A DNA stretch of 64,000 bases from Neodiprion pinetum (lineage: Eukaryota > Arthropoda > Insecta > Hymenoptera > Diprionidae): contig NC_060232.1 in assembly GCF_021155775.2 (NCBI RefSeq), forward strand, positions 22,823,922 through 22,887,921. Direction: 5' to 3'. Position 1 is the stretch's first letter. Each line of letters begins with the position of its first letter. Under the pieces are notes generated by a model. It searched no databases and was not told the DNA's origin. It worked only from the letters and a program-made list of their open reading frames with translations. A program made the position numbers and the translations under genes. Positions 48,308 to 61,053 of the stretch are shown in pieces.

Positions 48308-48431
48308 CGCGAGTATTTGACAAAGTCGTTTATCGAATCGAATCGAATCTGATCGAGAGGATGCTCTTTTGCTCCTGACCTTCTCGTCACGGTGTTTGTA
48401 TCAATACTGCTAAAAGGGGGCCGGCAGCTTG

Positions 48432-48438
48432 CTTTTAT
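48432..48438 (-). promoter_or_regulatory. TATA box of gene K
   Basis: ATAAAAG on the minus strand, with GCAGTATT about 30 bases downstream near 48406. The predicted 5' UTR is about 100 bases. Confidence 0.6.
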
Positions 48439-51400
48439 CCTCCTCGCTAAAGGGGTCTCGGTACGTTTTTGAAATTTTGATGGCCCCCACCTTTGGCACA
48501 GGCTATTGGTTCTTTACGAGGTTCGGCTCTTCCTCATTCCTACATTCATGTTTGCCAACAGCAAATGTGTGTGAGTCGGCTTCGCTGTGAACACCACGGG
48601 CGTGGATGTGTGTCGCCTGTCTTATTTATGTGAGCAGAACTCATTCTCGTGCGTGAGTATGCCGGGCCCGCCGCAGCGTCTCTTGTCGCCGATTCCCGAG
48701 CCGGGGGCCCCGTCTTCGGTTAGCAGTACCTCACGTATACGAACAACACAGTTTTCAAGGAAGCTCACGGTAGTCCATCTATCGCCTCGTATATACGATA
48801 GCTGACAAGGTCATAAATATTCAAAGGTAGGTTTCATTCGCAGATGGACCCAGCTGGCCAATAGCTAGAGTATCAACACCATGTATGTCACGTTCAATCT
48901 GAAAAGAATCGCTCAATCGCCACGTGGTCCACTCTTCATTCTCGTTGAAGCTCAAGCAAAATCAGTTGTTTTTTACCAACTTTCATTTCTTAAGCATAGC
49001 ATACTGTTCTTTCCGTAACTAGATTTTTTTCATGGTCAAGAAATAATCAGTCACTTTCATTTACGAAACGACCAGTAGTCATAAGTGTCGCCGATAAATG
49101 GCCGCTATCTTCAAAAACTACTGTAGTACGAGAATCTACATCAAATCAATCTCGGAGAAATTTCCGGATAATCATCTGATAAAATAATAAAAAAACGTTA
49201 AAGAGAACTTTCTTTTCGTATAAAAAAGCTATTTCGACAACCGTGAAAGGAGGTACCCAATGTTTTGAGAAAATTCTTGTTGAATATTACCTTATCACTG
49301 TTCGTATAATGATATTATATGAAATTCAATTTTTTCTTTAAATAGTAAGGTAAAACGACGGTGTGCTCGAGGTCCGTAATCAACCGACATCTGAACTTTC
49401 AATGCAAAAATTTAATCTGAGGAAGTGTGTTGTGAATCATTCACACGGGCAAAAATAATTTTTGACCTTGAATAGTGAACGGTGAGGAATTCAGCTGCCG
49501 GCTCTGAATACATTGAAGTATAGGGAGTAGGCCGTACATCAGGACATGTATATTGGCGTGTATGCAGAGTTATTTTGTAATTTTTTATTTTTTTCTTTTT
49601 TTTTTCTTTTTGTAAAATTTTGCGGCTCTCGAATACTGAGACCTGATTATGAACAGGTAGAAGGGTTTGATCATCAAATTTCTCGTGCAAAGAATTTAGG
49701 TTCTTCCTAACGAGATGGTTTCCATTAACTTGAAATGGTAGCTAACTGCTGATGTCAAACACGTGGCGAGTACCACAAGCATTCGGCTTTTTCTTTCGTA
49801 CACGAGACCTAGATCATATTTGTCACTTTGTGTGATGCTATCTTTAAGAATACGCGCAAAATAGAAATCTTATTGATTTTAACACATGAATTAAGGAAGA
49901 ATTAATTTATTCCATAGGCTTTCGGAAAGTTTAACGGTTTTTTTCTAACTGGAATGTGCAAGCGATTGAAGATCGTGTGTATTGGGCTCGCGCCAAACCT
50001 CCATGGTGCCACTCCTCCCACTGACCCCGAAAACCTACCGCCTAGAAAAGCAAGAGAGAAGAAGAAGAAGAAGAAAGGAAAAAAATATCGGAAAAGGCTA
50101 CTTTTATACGATGGTTTATTCGGAGCTCGTATCGAACCATCGCCAAGGTAACAACGTGCCCCACGTATTATAGGACAAAGACAGACAAGATCGTCCCAGC
50201 CTTCCTGAACGAGCAATAGCAATCACTGCTAAATGTCAAAGTCAAAGTCAAACTCCGGCGTTCACACACATAGAAAGATCAGCCTTCGACAACTTTCACC
50301 TGGAACGCGAAAGCCATACCGGCATCGAGCGAAGAGCTCGCGCACAGAGTTTTCTTATTACCGATAAATGTACCGGTCGTTTCCGATCCTTTGCAGGACG
50401 GCTCGAACCCACTCCGGGTTTGCAAGAGTAATAAGGACCGATCTGCTAACCACTGAGTCTACACTCTGGTCCCAAGTCAACTCCTCGCTACAGAGGGAAC
50501 ACTTTCTTCTTTTCATCGGCGGCGAGAGTGAACCCGCAGAAGATTGAGGTCAGGTCAAGGCTCCCTCGAGGCACAGGCTCCCACGCGGCAGGCCTATATT
50601 CCTTCTTCGGTCTGCTGCGCAGCTTCGGTCCTGACGTAGTCATGGGAACCTGGTCAAGCTCACGACTGAAACTCTATCGAGTCTGGCAGCGTCTCCAAAT
50701 ACTTCGAAAGTGCCAACGGACTCTAGTGGTCAGTGCGTAATGATACAATTTTTGGCGTTTACCAATGCATACGAAACCATCGAGGGAGTTTTTTTGTTTT
50801 GATTTCTGTTGGTACCAAGGACTTACTGGATTGGAAGGAATCTTCACAATTCCTGAACTCAGGCATCCCGGAACTTGACGCAAATAAAAATTTGAGGTTA
50901 CATATCAAGTCAGTCACCGATCACTGTCTGGGGACTCGAAGTTATCCTGAACTGACTGTAGAGTATGACACGATATCTTTTTCTCTGGCGTAGAGAGTGT
51001 TAGACGCACCGCAGAAAGGATGCTGCCCGGACGGCCTGGTTTACTTATTCGGGTAGCGAGCGCGTCACGCGTGCAAGTGCGTAAGGTGCGTGTGTGCGGT
51101 GCAGAGAACCGACCCAACACCATGTGCGACGGTCGCGTCGGCCGGTTGCCGTACGCAAGGAATAGGAAATGCGATGCTCCCGACTCTCGTGCAGTGAGTA
51201 CACAGCGGTCAAAACTGGGGTCAACCAAGGCGTTTGTGCATCCGGTTTCACATCACCATCCTCCTGCATCGACTTCCAGGCGTCGTTAACGTCCGACACC
51301 AACTCACACACAACTGGATACACTTACAATTAGAGATATACCTACGAGTTGAGTAAGTAAACGAGGAGTCCATGCTTGGGCCCGGATGACGCGGGACGAG

Positions 51401-52792
51401 ACACTTGCTGGTAATGGTGGGATTCCTTTTCTCCCATACATGCCGAGAGTCTTTCTTCCAAAAGACATTTGAGCCACCCAACAGGCACGATCTAATCTCT
51501 TGTGGTTTTTCTACGCTTAAATTATGCCTACAGACGCGGTACAGAGCCGTGGCTAACAGAAGTGGAAAGACTTGTTTGAGATGCGACACGCGCATATAAT
51601 ATATATAATACCTACGCGTGTATATATATATGTGCTGAAGATTAGAACATGTGAAAACGGAAACCGGCTGTGTTAGTCCCTTGGCTTGTGACCTACTTAA
51701 AACGCAACTGACAGTATCCGATCAATCTTTTAATGTGGATATACCCTGCAATGCAGATTCATGTACATGTTCAATGAGCACTGAATTGCAAGTTCCCGAT
51801 TAGCTTATAGAAACGTCTCGATATCGCTTCTAGATGTATGTCTACTAGGTGCGCACCAATAACCCAGATCGAACGCGTTGGCGACGATTCAGCCAAGCTT
51901 GGACGGGAATATAAATTCAAAACCTGACTTCCAGTTACATTTACTTGTGTATATCTGTGGGTATCTGTCCAGCATAAGTTGTTTTCTTCGTTCCGTTGAA
52001 CGAGGATGTCTGAGATCTACATCTTTACATGCCACAGTAGGTATAGACTAGTTATTTCTTTAATTGGCGTTTATTTTACTTTTTTTTCTCTTCTTTCTTT
52101 GCTCTTGCTCTATTATTAGTTGAATGCATTTGTCCTGATACAAGCACGAAAGGTACAACGTTACGAAGATACACAGGTACATTTACAAAATTCTTCAATT
52201 TATTAAACATCTACATCGTGTGTGTGTATATCTATATACATATCCATATACGTATAATTAGACGGTCATAGTTATAAATTAATTAATTAATCATAATTAA
52301 ATACTGAAGGCGTTTGAGCATAAGAGTAGTTTCAACGAATAAAACAACAATGATTAAATACAAATATAGAATATGTCAACGGAGCAGCAAGAGAAACGCG
52401 AGAGAAATTCATGAGAGTAACGTTGAATCACAGTGCTTGAAAAAGCACAATTTACGATAATGATAATGAAATATGCACAAGTATCAAAAGAACATAGAAA
52501 ATGCTGAAATGACGAGTGAAGTAAATCTATAAAAGAACGAATGAGTAAATATTTATTGCTATGTGCGAAAGTATGAGATAACAAAAGTGAAGGTAATATA
52601 AGGTCTTTTTCATAACGCTTATGGATGAAAGTCTTATGATCATTTGAGTGAGAATAGTCTCTAATATAGTCGATAGAGTATTTCCAGCGAAGGATAATTA
52701 ACCTCGCATTTTACACTTGCGTGTCGAGAACGAGGAATGTACCGTCTTCTTCTTCTTCAGGCACGAAGAATTTCGGAAACTTTATGAATGGT
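48439..52792. other. Intergenic K-L, 4.3 kb
   Basis: It contains a GC-rich patch near 48655-48720, a GAA run near 50050-50090, a possible SINE (50390-50473), a CpG-rich patch (about 51006-51180) and TA repeats near 51595-51635. The right end is the AT-rich 3' flank of gene L. No gene with supportable features was found. Confidence 0.4.
50390..50473 (-). mobile_element. Possible tRNA-derived SINE head
   Basis: Read on the minus strand, GACTCAGTGGTTAGCAG resembles a Pol III A box, and GGGTTCGAGCC downstream fits a B box (GGTTCGANNC). The spacing is tRNA-like, but no cloverleaf with paired acceptor stem could be drawn, so this is a SINE or tRNA relic rather than a working tRNA. The 3' extent is not defined. 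Confidence 0.35.
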
Positions 52793-53953
52793 CTAGGCGG
52801 AATGCGGCTTGTACGCTGAGTAGGCGATGTCATGGCTCGATCTTGCCCACCCACTGGAACCATGACCTCCAGCTACTTGCACAACTTCGTGGCCACCGCC
52901 ATCACCGCCGCCGGAGACAAGCTTCTTCAGGCCAATAATGGATGCAAGAACGAGGGCGAGTTTACTGACAATTAAAGCCTTTCCGGCAAGTAAAGCTAGA
53001 GCACCTAGAGCCAATGGTATCAGCGTGCCGCCGATGAGCAAGGGGATGGCCAACAGTTCACCCATCTTCTTCTTCTTACGACCTTCATAATACGAAAAAT
53101 GAATCATCAGCGAGGTTTAACGCAGAAGTGATTAATTGCCTTACCCAATGGCAATCAATTATACCTAACATCCGAACAATCTGGGCCTCCGTGTGATCAT
53201 ATTATATTGTGTTTTCCGTTAGCGTCTATTGTCAACGGGTGATAAATGACTTCAATGGCTATCGTTTTTTATCCTTTACAGATGATCAAGAATGGTTTGC
53301 TTATGGTCAGTAGCGTTTTGTGTTCTAAATATCGTGATATTATGCCAGATTCTAGAATACAGTTACTAAAATTACTTTCATGGTGTGTCAAATTCTTAAG
53401 ACCTAAAATTGAAACCATGAAATAAAAATAAAATCGTTGATTATTCGATTGCTTAAGCCAATGCTAAGCTAGTCATCCTCTCCCACTCACCCTCCTCTGT
53501 AAAGCTCCTCTGGAGCTCATCGATGTTCGGTAACTTTAGCTTGAGGGTGTGGCTTCGGAAGAAGTTTACAACCTTGTCGAGGATTATGGAATTGAGGGCA
53601 TCTTCTTTCTCCTCAAGTGCTCTGGGAAGATCTGCTTCAATTTCCCGTTCGGATTTCGTCAACGGCTCAGCGTCCAATCCGTTGTCTTTAGTCAAAGTGA
53701 TGCCGTCTGACAGATTAATGTCCAAGCTCCTGGAGATTCTATCCATTGCACCGATCAGCTTCAGTTTGAGGCAAGAGCTGAGGTCAGCCGAGGAGCACTC
53801 CTTGTATATTTGGTACACATATTGAATGTCACCGAATACGCCGTTTGAAGACCTCCCTGAATCTTCGATCGAGTTGCCATCCAGTTCTGGTGATCGTGCT
53901 GATGCTATCGCGATGAAGAGAGCGAGGACGACGTAGCGCGGAAAGTGCCCCAT
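52793..53953 (-). CDS. Osiris family protein (gene L), canonical
   Basis: Exons 53953-53491 and 53082-52793, phase-1 intron of 408 bases (donor GAGG|GTGAGT, acceptor TATGAAG|GTCG, a weak polypyrimidine tract), give 250 residues. The ATG at 53953 starts the signal peptide (about 1-19). The Cys pair is C53 and C61 (KECSSADLSSCLKLK), followed by RISRSLDINLSDGITL, close to the equivalent motif in D, K and M. The DUF1676 strand is SHTLKLKLP. Exon 2 begins GRKKKKMG, then a hydrophobic segment (IPLALGALALLAGKALIVSK...) ending IIGLKKLVSGGG. HEVVQVAGGH, GWARS and HDIAYSAYKPHSA follow. A possible short 5' UTR intron near 53974-54016 would be only about 40 bases, so it is doubtful. Confidence 0.92.
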
Positions 53954-54285
53954 GCTTGACGATGAGCGATAACCTGAAGAATAAGAAATTTTGGGGTATA
54001 TTATCGCTATACTCACCTGACACTCACGTCAGTGGGAGATGAACATAACAAATGGTCACTGCGGTCTTGGTAATTGAAGAAATATATAATATCGATTTCA
54101 CTAATTCACTATGGGGGCAAATAAAACCTCCCCTAATTTCAAACGAAATACTGGTTGTACCTTTTTTCTAGTGGCCGGGGTGCTTGAAAAACGTGATAAA
54201 AAAACTACCGACTCCGACAAAGTTCAAATAGCCTCAGATTTGAAAAGACGACACTGGCAAGATGCGTTCTTCGGAGCACTAGTAA

Positions 54286-54324
54286 GACTGTACGTAACAC
54301 GAGCCCAGCCCTAGCTCTATATAT
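54286..54324 (-). promoter_or_regulatory. TATA box and initiator of gene L
   Basis: ATATATAG on the minus strand (about 54317-54324) is followed by ACAGTC (54286-54291) about 34 bases on. The 5' UTR would be about 335 bases. Confidence 0.55.
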
Positions 54325-54509
54325 CTGTCCGAGTGTACCACCGTGGCAGTACCTGGAATGCCTCCCACTCCAGATCCTGTCTTAGAGATGCCTGTGGAGT
54401 ATTTTCAGAGAGCGAGCAATGAGTTTATATTTCAACAACAACCACCGGAGCGAGGCAAGACGGGTGTCGATCTGTCCCTACCATTATGTATCCCCCGTCG
54501 CCCCCCTGG

Positions 54510-54530
54510 ACCTGCGTGAGCCACGCAGGT
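54510..54530. repeat. Perfect 9-bp hairpin ACCTGCGTG-AGC-CACGCAGGT
   Basis: Nine-base perfect arms with a 3-base loop lie in a locally GC-rich segment. It may be a protein-binding palindrome. The function is unknown. Confidence 0.5.
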
Positions 54531-57120
54531 GAGTCGTTGCCAGGATCATGGCGGACCGGCCAAGCAGCCAGGCAGCCAGACCAGATTTTATTCCAGTGTT
54601 CTTTTTACCGAGTACCTTTTTTCCCGCAATGCCTTTCTTCGTGGTACCCCCAGCCCGCCAGCCGGTCATCCAGCAAGCGTAGCAACCCGCTGTCCAGATC
54701 CACGAGGACCTCTAGATGACGGTAAAACAACTGGGTCACACCAAGTGAAAACCGCAAAGCTAAACGTGGCGCAATGCGTCTCGTACATAAAATTGCTGCG
54801 GAATCGGTCAGCCAGCTCGGAATACCCGTGCGTGGTCATGCAGCGCCGATTCGCGGTGATTAATGTTTGTTCTAACAGCGTACAGTAAACTCACATATGC
54901 ATTACAGGCATGGTATCGAGGTGGTCATACAGGTAGGAATTTCAAGCTGATCACAAAAGCGGAAAAGATGGTCGGATAGACCAAGGTTGGGTCGCGTCTT
55001 ATATGATGTCGGTCAATTATCGTTCGAACGAACGAACGAACAAAAGTACGCACGAAGAGGGGAAAGAAATGGAAGTATAATTGACCGGAACACGTTGCGT
55101 TGAGCTTCGCGTCCTTAATTCCGTCCATCGTCAGTGGTTTTACTCCTTAAAAGAGCGCTAATTGTCCTTAACAAGTATCGTGTGCCGTTCATACAATTTC
55201 CACGATTACATTATTCGCACTTCGGTGGGTACGTCGAAGAACGGCGCACTTGAACTACTTAACCAATCGCTGATTATCACCAGTTCCGTCTCTTATTTCA
55301 TTTATTTTTTTCTCTGTTCGTCTTCCTACCTCCTCTGGGCCCTTCCGCGCAGAACATCGCCAGCTACCTTTTTCTTGCCCTTAACCGGTATCGTGGTTAT
55401 ATAGCCACTCTCCACTCGGCCCTCGAATACCAGTGGCGAGTCCTAACTCTATACAGCCTCTGGCATTCTCGGTCCAAGTTACACTATGGAATGTACGTTA
55501 TCCGGTCACAGTCTGGGACCGAACCCGAATGTGAACGCTCTCGTCGGCTACCTTGGGCTTGTCGCCTTCCTCGCACCTTCTTCCTCTTTCTTGTTTACTC
55601 GCCGATTCTCAGTCCTCTGCCTCTTTCTGATGCTTTCATCTATTCATGCGTAACTCGAAAGACCAAACACCCAATACACGAGACAAGTTTTTGGGGCGAG
55701 GCTGACGACAAAAAACAAAGTATACTGTCGCGAGCATGTATACAAACTGGCATATTTTATACATAGAGAGCAAATTTTCTCGAAAGAGCAGAATTATTTA
55801 TGATCATATGTTCTCGAATACTGTTCGGTTCGACATTTTTTAACTCAAACAGACACCGAAAGTTACGAAATGTTAGGTACGATGCATATGATGTTTTCTG
55901 GGAAAACTGGGAGCTGCCGTAAGCATTGCTGCTGCTTTAACTGTCCATTTTACCGTTGTGCAATTCGGATCAAACGTGACAAAAATTGCAATAGAGCCTG
56001 CTCTATTCGGCACTAGTCTGTAAACTGCGATCAAAATTCAGAAATTTGAATAAACGGTTATCTAGTATTGAGCACATCGTGTTTATGGCAGTTATGGCTA
56101 AAGTTCATCTCCTTTAGAGATAGTAAGGCTGTGTGTTGGAAAGAAAAAGTACAACGCCGGAAGAACAGCATGGTAATGCTTAATTGAAGCACTTGTAAGA
56201 GATGAGCGTAAAAACGTGCGTCGAAAATTCGAATGTCATTTCTGGTATGTCTAAAGAGCGCGGAGTTATGCAACTTTCTTTTTGTACTGGATTAATAATT
56301 GCCTATGTACTATATACTACATCGTAGTAGCGTTCATCATTCAGAAAACCGGAAATGCCTAGCAGAGAAAACGCAAATCTTGTAGGACAGACAAATAAGC
56401 AACCTCTTTACTTTGATAGCCGAATGTAGCAGAGGTCATTCCGCTTCTAATGGTCACGTGTTTCGTATTGTGGTTGATTTGATGAAACTACATTTCTCTT
56501 GAAAATCAACAACTTAGATGGTGATTCAAATTATTAGAATTCTGTATATAATTACAAGACGCGTGGTAGACTGGGCAACCTTGAATGAGACCAAGGCCGT
56601 TCGGCATGAAAAGACCGCGAAATGGCCGGCAATATCCCTCTGGCATAGTGCATTTTTTCCATAAAGTTTCTAATTGCGTGACCCATACACAGAGAGGAAG
56701 TTACTTGCATTAATAAAAGAATAATAATAACTTTATTACCCTTTTGCGTGATTCGAAAGACATTTAAATATTTCGTTCTTATTAGTCTCCCGCTATAGTT
56801 GTACTCATGCGTAATTGCTCGGTTTGGTGCGAATAGAGAATTGTTTTAAGATACATCCTATCTGGTGTTGCATATAACGTTATTATATCTTTGGCCCAAT
56901 TTGCATAAGACTTGCGCTACTTCACTATGGATATTGCGAATACCTGACAATTTTTGTAGAAAAATCGTCTAAATCCAGACAACCTCCAGATAATTTGAGT
57001 CTCATACTCTATGGAACCACCTTTTAAATCATCAACAACTGCCGTGCCTAATACTGTTGCTTGAGACATTGCAGTTACCATATGCACGCATCCACGATCA
57101 ATGCGTGATTCATAAATATA

Positions 57121-57138
57121 GGGGGGGGGGGGGAGGGG
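57121..57138. repeat. G homopolymer
   Basis: Thirteen G, then A and four G. It is prone to slippage and to assembly error. Confidence 0.8.
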
Positions 57139-60100
57139 TTCAGAAGTAAGATACCGTTATCTGGGGAACCTCAAATGCGATACTAAGGACCGGTAAAGAA
57201 ACGAAGAATCGTTCTAATCTTTCACGGATTATCGTGCGCACCATGTGCGCCAGATTAAACGCACGCGTATTATCATCGCATTTCATCGCAATGCATCTGT
57301 CTTAATTATTAGAACTTGAAAACTACTGTGTTTATCGTAAAACGAGAGATTGAGAATTTTCATTGGAAATTGCTCTAAAATAGAAAGTCATTAACGCCCT
57401 TACGTGAACACAGGCTAAAGTCAAACTGATTGAATAAAGTGAATAAAAAATTGTATTCATGTTAAGATTCTGTGTAGCCATACATAGCTTGCGCTTTAAA
57501 GAATGATCTGAGCTCCGGAAGTGAAAAGAAGTTGAATAATTCCCGCTGCTCCGCATCACCCGGTTCTCCCTTAATACTGATTCCTGATCCACATGGATTC
57601 AATATAATCTGATGCAAAAAATTACTAAGGTGCATGCTATTTGGATGGATGGCAGTTGGGACACTAACAAGGTTCCGAAGTGACTTCACATAGAACTTCA
57701 GAAAATATGCTCAACTTTGTCCATGTAGAGCCATAAGACGACGATTTCAAAGATGATGGGGTACAAACCCTGACCGATAGTTGTAACCCATTGATATATG
57801 CGTTCCGTTCCTGGCTCATAACTACTCTTGACTAGGTGCGTTTTGTGTTTACGATGTTTATTTTGAAAATATAAATACACAGGATGAACGGAAATGTCAG
57901 TCTAAGTCGTAAGTTACAAGCAGAAAAACGATCGTTTGAAAAATCTTTCGCAATGTCAATTTTACCAATAATGATGAACCCCAATAAAACAACATATGTA
58001 GTATATAATTGAAATAATTCTGAACAAATTCGAATAACACAAGCTAATAATAATAATAACAATATGAGGAAACCATTTATAATTCGAAAGATCAAAATGC
58101 CAAGGCTCTCGTGTTTTTTTTATTTTATTTTAATGTATTGGATTGATTTCGCACGCTGACCAGATAACCATAATTTTTGTGGAACACATTCAAGAAATCT
58201 TGCATTATATTGTGGTCATAACGTACAAACGTAACCATTCTACTGATAGAACCTTTTTTTCAAAACTGTTGATGTCCTAGCGCATGTTATTAGAATTTGC
58301 TCCAAATCATGTCTATTATATAGTAAGAATGTTATTCTTAAAAATAAATATCGTATAAATAAAATACGAAGTAAAAATATTATAAATTAAATATTGTACA
58401 AATTTTTATAAAATGAAAGAATATATAATTAAAAATATTAAAATATGAAGTTATTTTAACCATATATAATATTTTAACGTATATTCATGTACATATAACT
58501 AACCAATTAACTAAAAGTTGAGAAAATAATGACACAAAAATAAATGTAAATAAAAATTTGATACACTTATGTATCCCATTGACCCGTTAGTCACTTCTTT
58601 TTAACCTGCTAAAACATCTTTAAAAAAAAAAATTAAATTGGTAGGTCCAATTGTTTGCTAATAAAAGCTCTGTGAACAAATTATGATGTTGATTGTCCGT
58701 AGGATAAGGATGTAAAAAAAGTTATTACGCTTAAAAGCATTGATCCCTTAATTTTAGAGTTGTTTTTGTTTGCTACTTTTTCATTATACAAGTTAGAAAA
58801 AAAAAATTACGAACAAAAAATGCGGATAATTTCACTATCTACAAAAAATCTCTTTGTAGATTTTTTTTAGAAGTTATGTCACAGTTAGACATAGGATCAA
58901 CCCCTTCACATAAAAATAAAATGTCATGCATAAAATTCATGGTGCGATCACGGATATACTGTACACATATAATCTGACGAAGTAATCTTGGTGACTGGAG
59001 TAATACTTTGTGGAAATACTGAATTGCACATTGAGAACAGAAACTATATGTTTTTGGATGTTTTTTTTTCCAGTTCATAAACAACAACGAATTTCGACTT
59101 GCCCTATCAATTCGGTCAATACAATCTCAGTCTTACAGCTCTTGCGTGAAGATGGGATTTGCGTGATGCCGAACAATTCACAAATGAGGAATAAATGGTG
59201 AGCACGCTCATGTGCGTGTGACTTAGGTTGTCAAGGCACCATGAATCACGAATGAAATTCGTGTATCCATCGTCGTGGTAACAAGAGGATTCAAAATTTA
59301 CAAAAATTAATCGGAGCAAATTGTGAAAAAATTTATCCGAAGGTAAATTGTGCGGCGTAAAATTTAGCAAGTTAATACAAGCAGCTTGTTTATTTTGACC
59401 TTATTAAAGCGCATTTGCTGCAGCTAACGGGATATATTATTTTGCTTGCACACTTACCACACTTTGGTCTTCCCCAGCATTCTTTGGCACTAGTAAAACT
59501 TTCACGCAATGCTGCAATTAATTTGACGACAAGGATACTTGGAAATATTTTAGTTGCCCAGAACCGCATGGTATTTGATACGACGTGAATAATATTAATG
59601 CTGCACATATCATACGAAAAACATGTGACAGGAGAAACGGGTAGAGAGAAATAGAATTGGAAACAGCTGTAGGTTATTTAACGGTAAACGATATCTTCGT
59701 CTCTAGGCTGGATTCCGTGGGCCGGAACAAGTAAGCAATATAACATTGCAGGTAGCATGATTGCATATGTATATGCAATGACGCCTTATCAAATGACATG
59801 ATTCATTTTTAATTTTTTCGTTTTTATTTATTCATTTTATTTTATTTTTGTATTATTATTACGCTTTTTTGTAAAAAAAAAAAATTACACTACTACATTT
59901 AGAAACGTAAAACACATTTATGGTGACACTGGTCAGGCGTAAAGTATTGAAGGATTGTCTGTCTGTTTCATAGAAGAGTCTCCGCTTAAGAGATCTCAGA
60001 GAATGTAAGAAGAGAAGAGAGGAAAAAAGTTTCAGTAAGGATGTAGTCAACGTATCTGTCTGTTCTGTAAAAAGAGTGAATTATGTACAGTTTGTGGCGA

Positions 60101-61053
60101 GTGAATTCATTCTTGCCATATTGTTCAACGTATTTGTCCGAACATATCAATGAAGATGGGTGGATGTAAGGCTCGCTAAGTACTTAGAGTTAAAGTCAAG
60201 TCCAGTGTTGAATAGTCAACGTAACTTGGTGTGTTTGATTTATAGTCAGAAATTTTTAAGCTAAAAGTCTGTTGAGTGTCGCATAAATTTTACCTGTATA
60301 GTTCATCAAACTTTGTCTGATATCGTCGAGTATAGTAAAAAACCTAAAAACGTTGGTCAGGACAGCGTCATTGTACTAACTATATAAGATTAAATAAGAA
60401 CCTAGTACAGTTCCTTATCCTATGAAAACGTGAAACACGTTGTTCGTTTGCAATTTAAAGAATAAATAGTGTTCATTTGATTAAATAATAAATAACCATG
60501 TATAATATTATTAACGAGTATTCGAGTGGTACCGGTTATTGTGACCAGCTTAGAACCTGCTCAGTTTTCGGTGTTCAACACCTGAAGTAAGTGAAAATTA
60601 GGATGTTGGTCAAGAGAAAACATGCATCCAGCAAACAGAAAATAGGATGATGGTTTCAGAACGAAAGGAGATTTACACGCGATCAGTGCTGAGCGCCACG
60701 TCGTGAACTGTCCGGAAAACTAAGTTCTCGATGACGGTGCTTTTATGCTTCGGATGAGCTCGCAAGATGACCTGAAACAAAAGAGAAACGGTTTGAACTC
60801 TTGCATCAGAATCCGACTTTCTTTGCACGTGAAGGGGGAAGGCATTAGATTCTATTTCTGACTGCTACTCAATACTTAATAAAAGGTTATTCTTACTTGC
60901 AGAATGGCCGATTTAAAGTTGGTGAAATTAACTTTTTCTTTCAACATTATCTCACAAAAATATGAAGCAGACTTGCGTTCAACGATACGAATTGTAAAAA
61001 ATGAATTATACTCACTGGAAAAAATGGAATCCCTAGGTAATTATGGCGTGTCC

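Larger units (their letters stand above)
54325..61053. other. Intergenic L-M, 6.7 kb
   Basis: It includes a perfect hairpin (54510-54530), a CGAA run near 55022-55040, a G run (57121-57133), an extremely AT-rich stretch (about 58315-58560) and the 3' flank of gene M. No frame in it shows Osiris or other motifs I recognise. Confidence 0.45.

Noticed and set aside
53974..54016. Possible 5' UTR intron of gene L
   Set aside because: Donor and acceptor look good, but the intron would be only about 40 bases, shorter than insect introns usually are.
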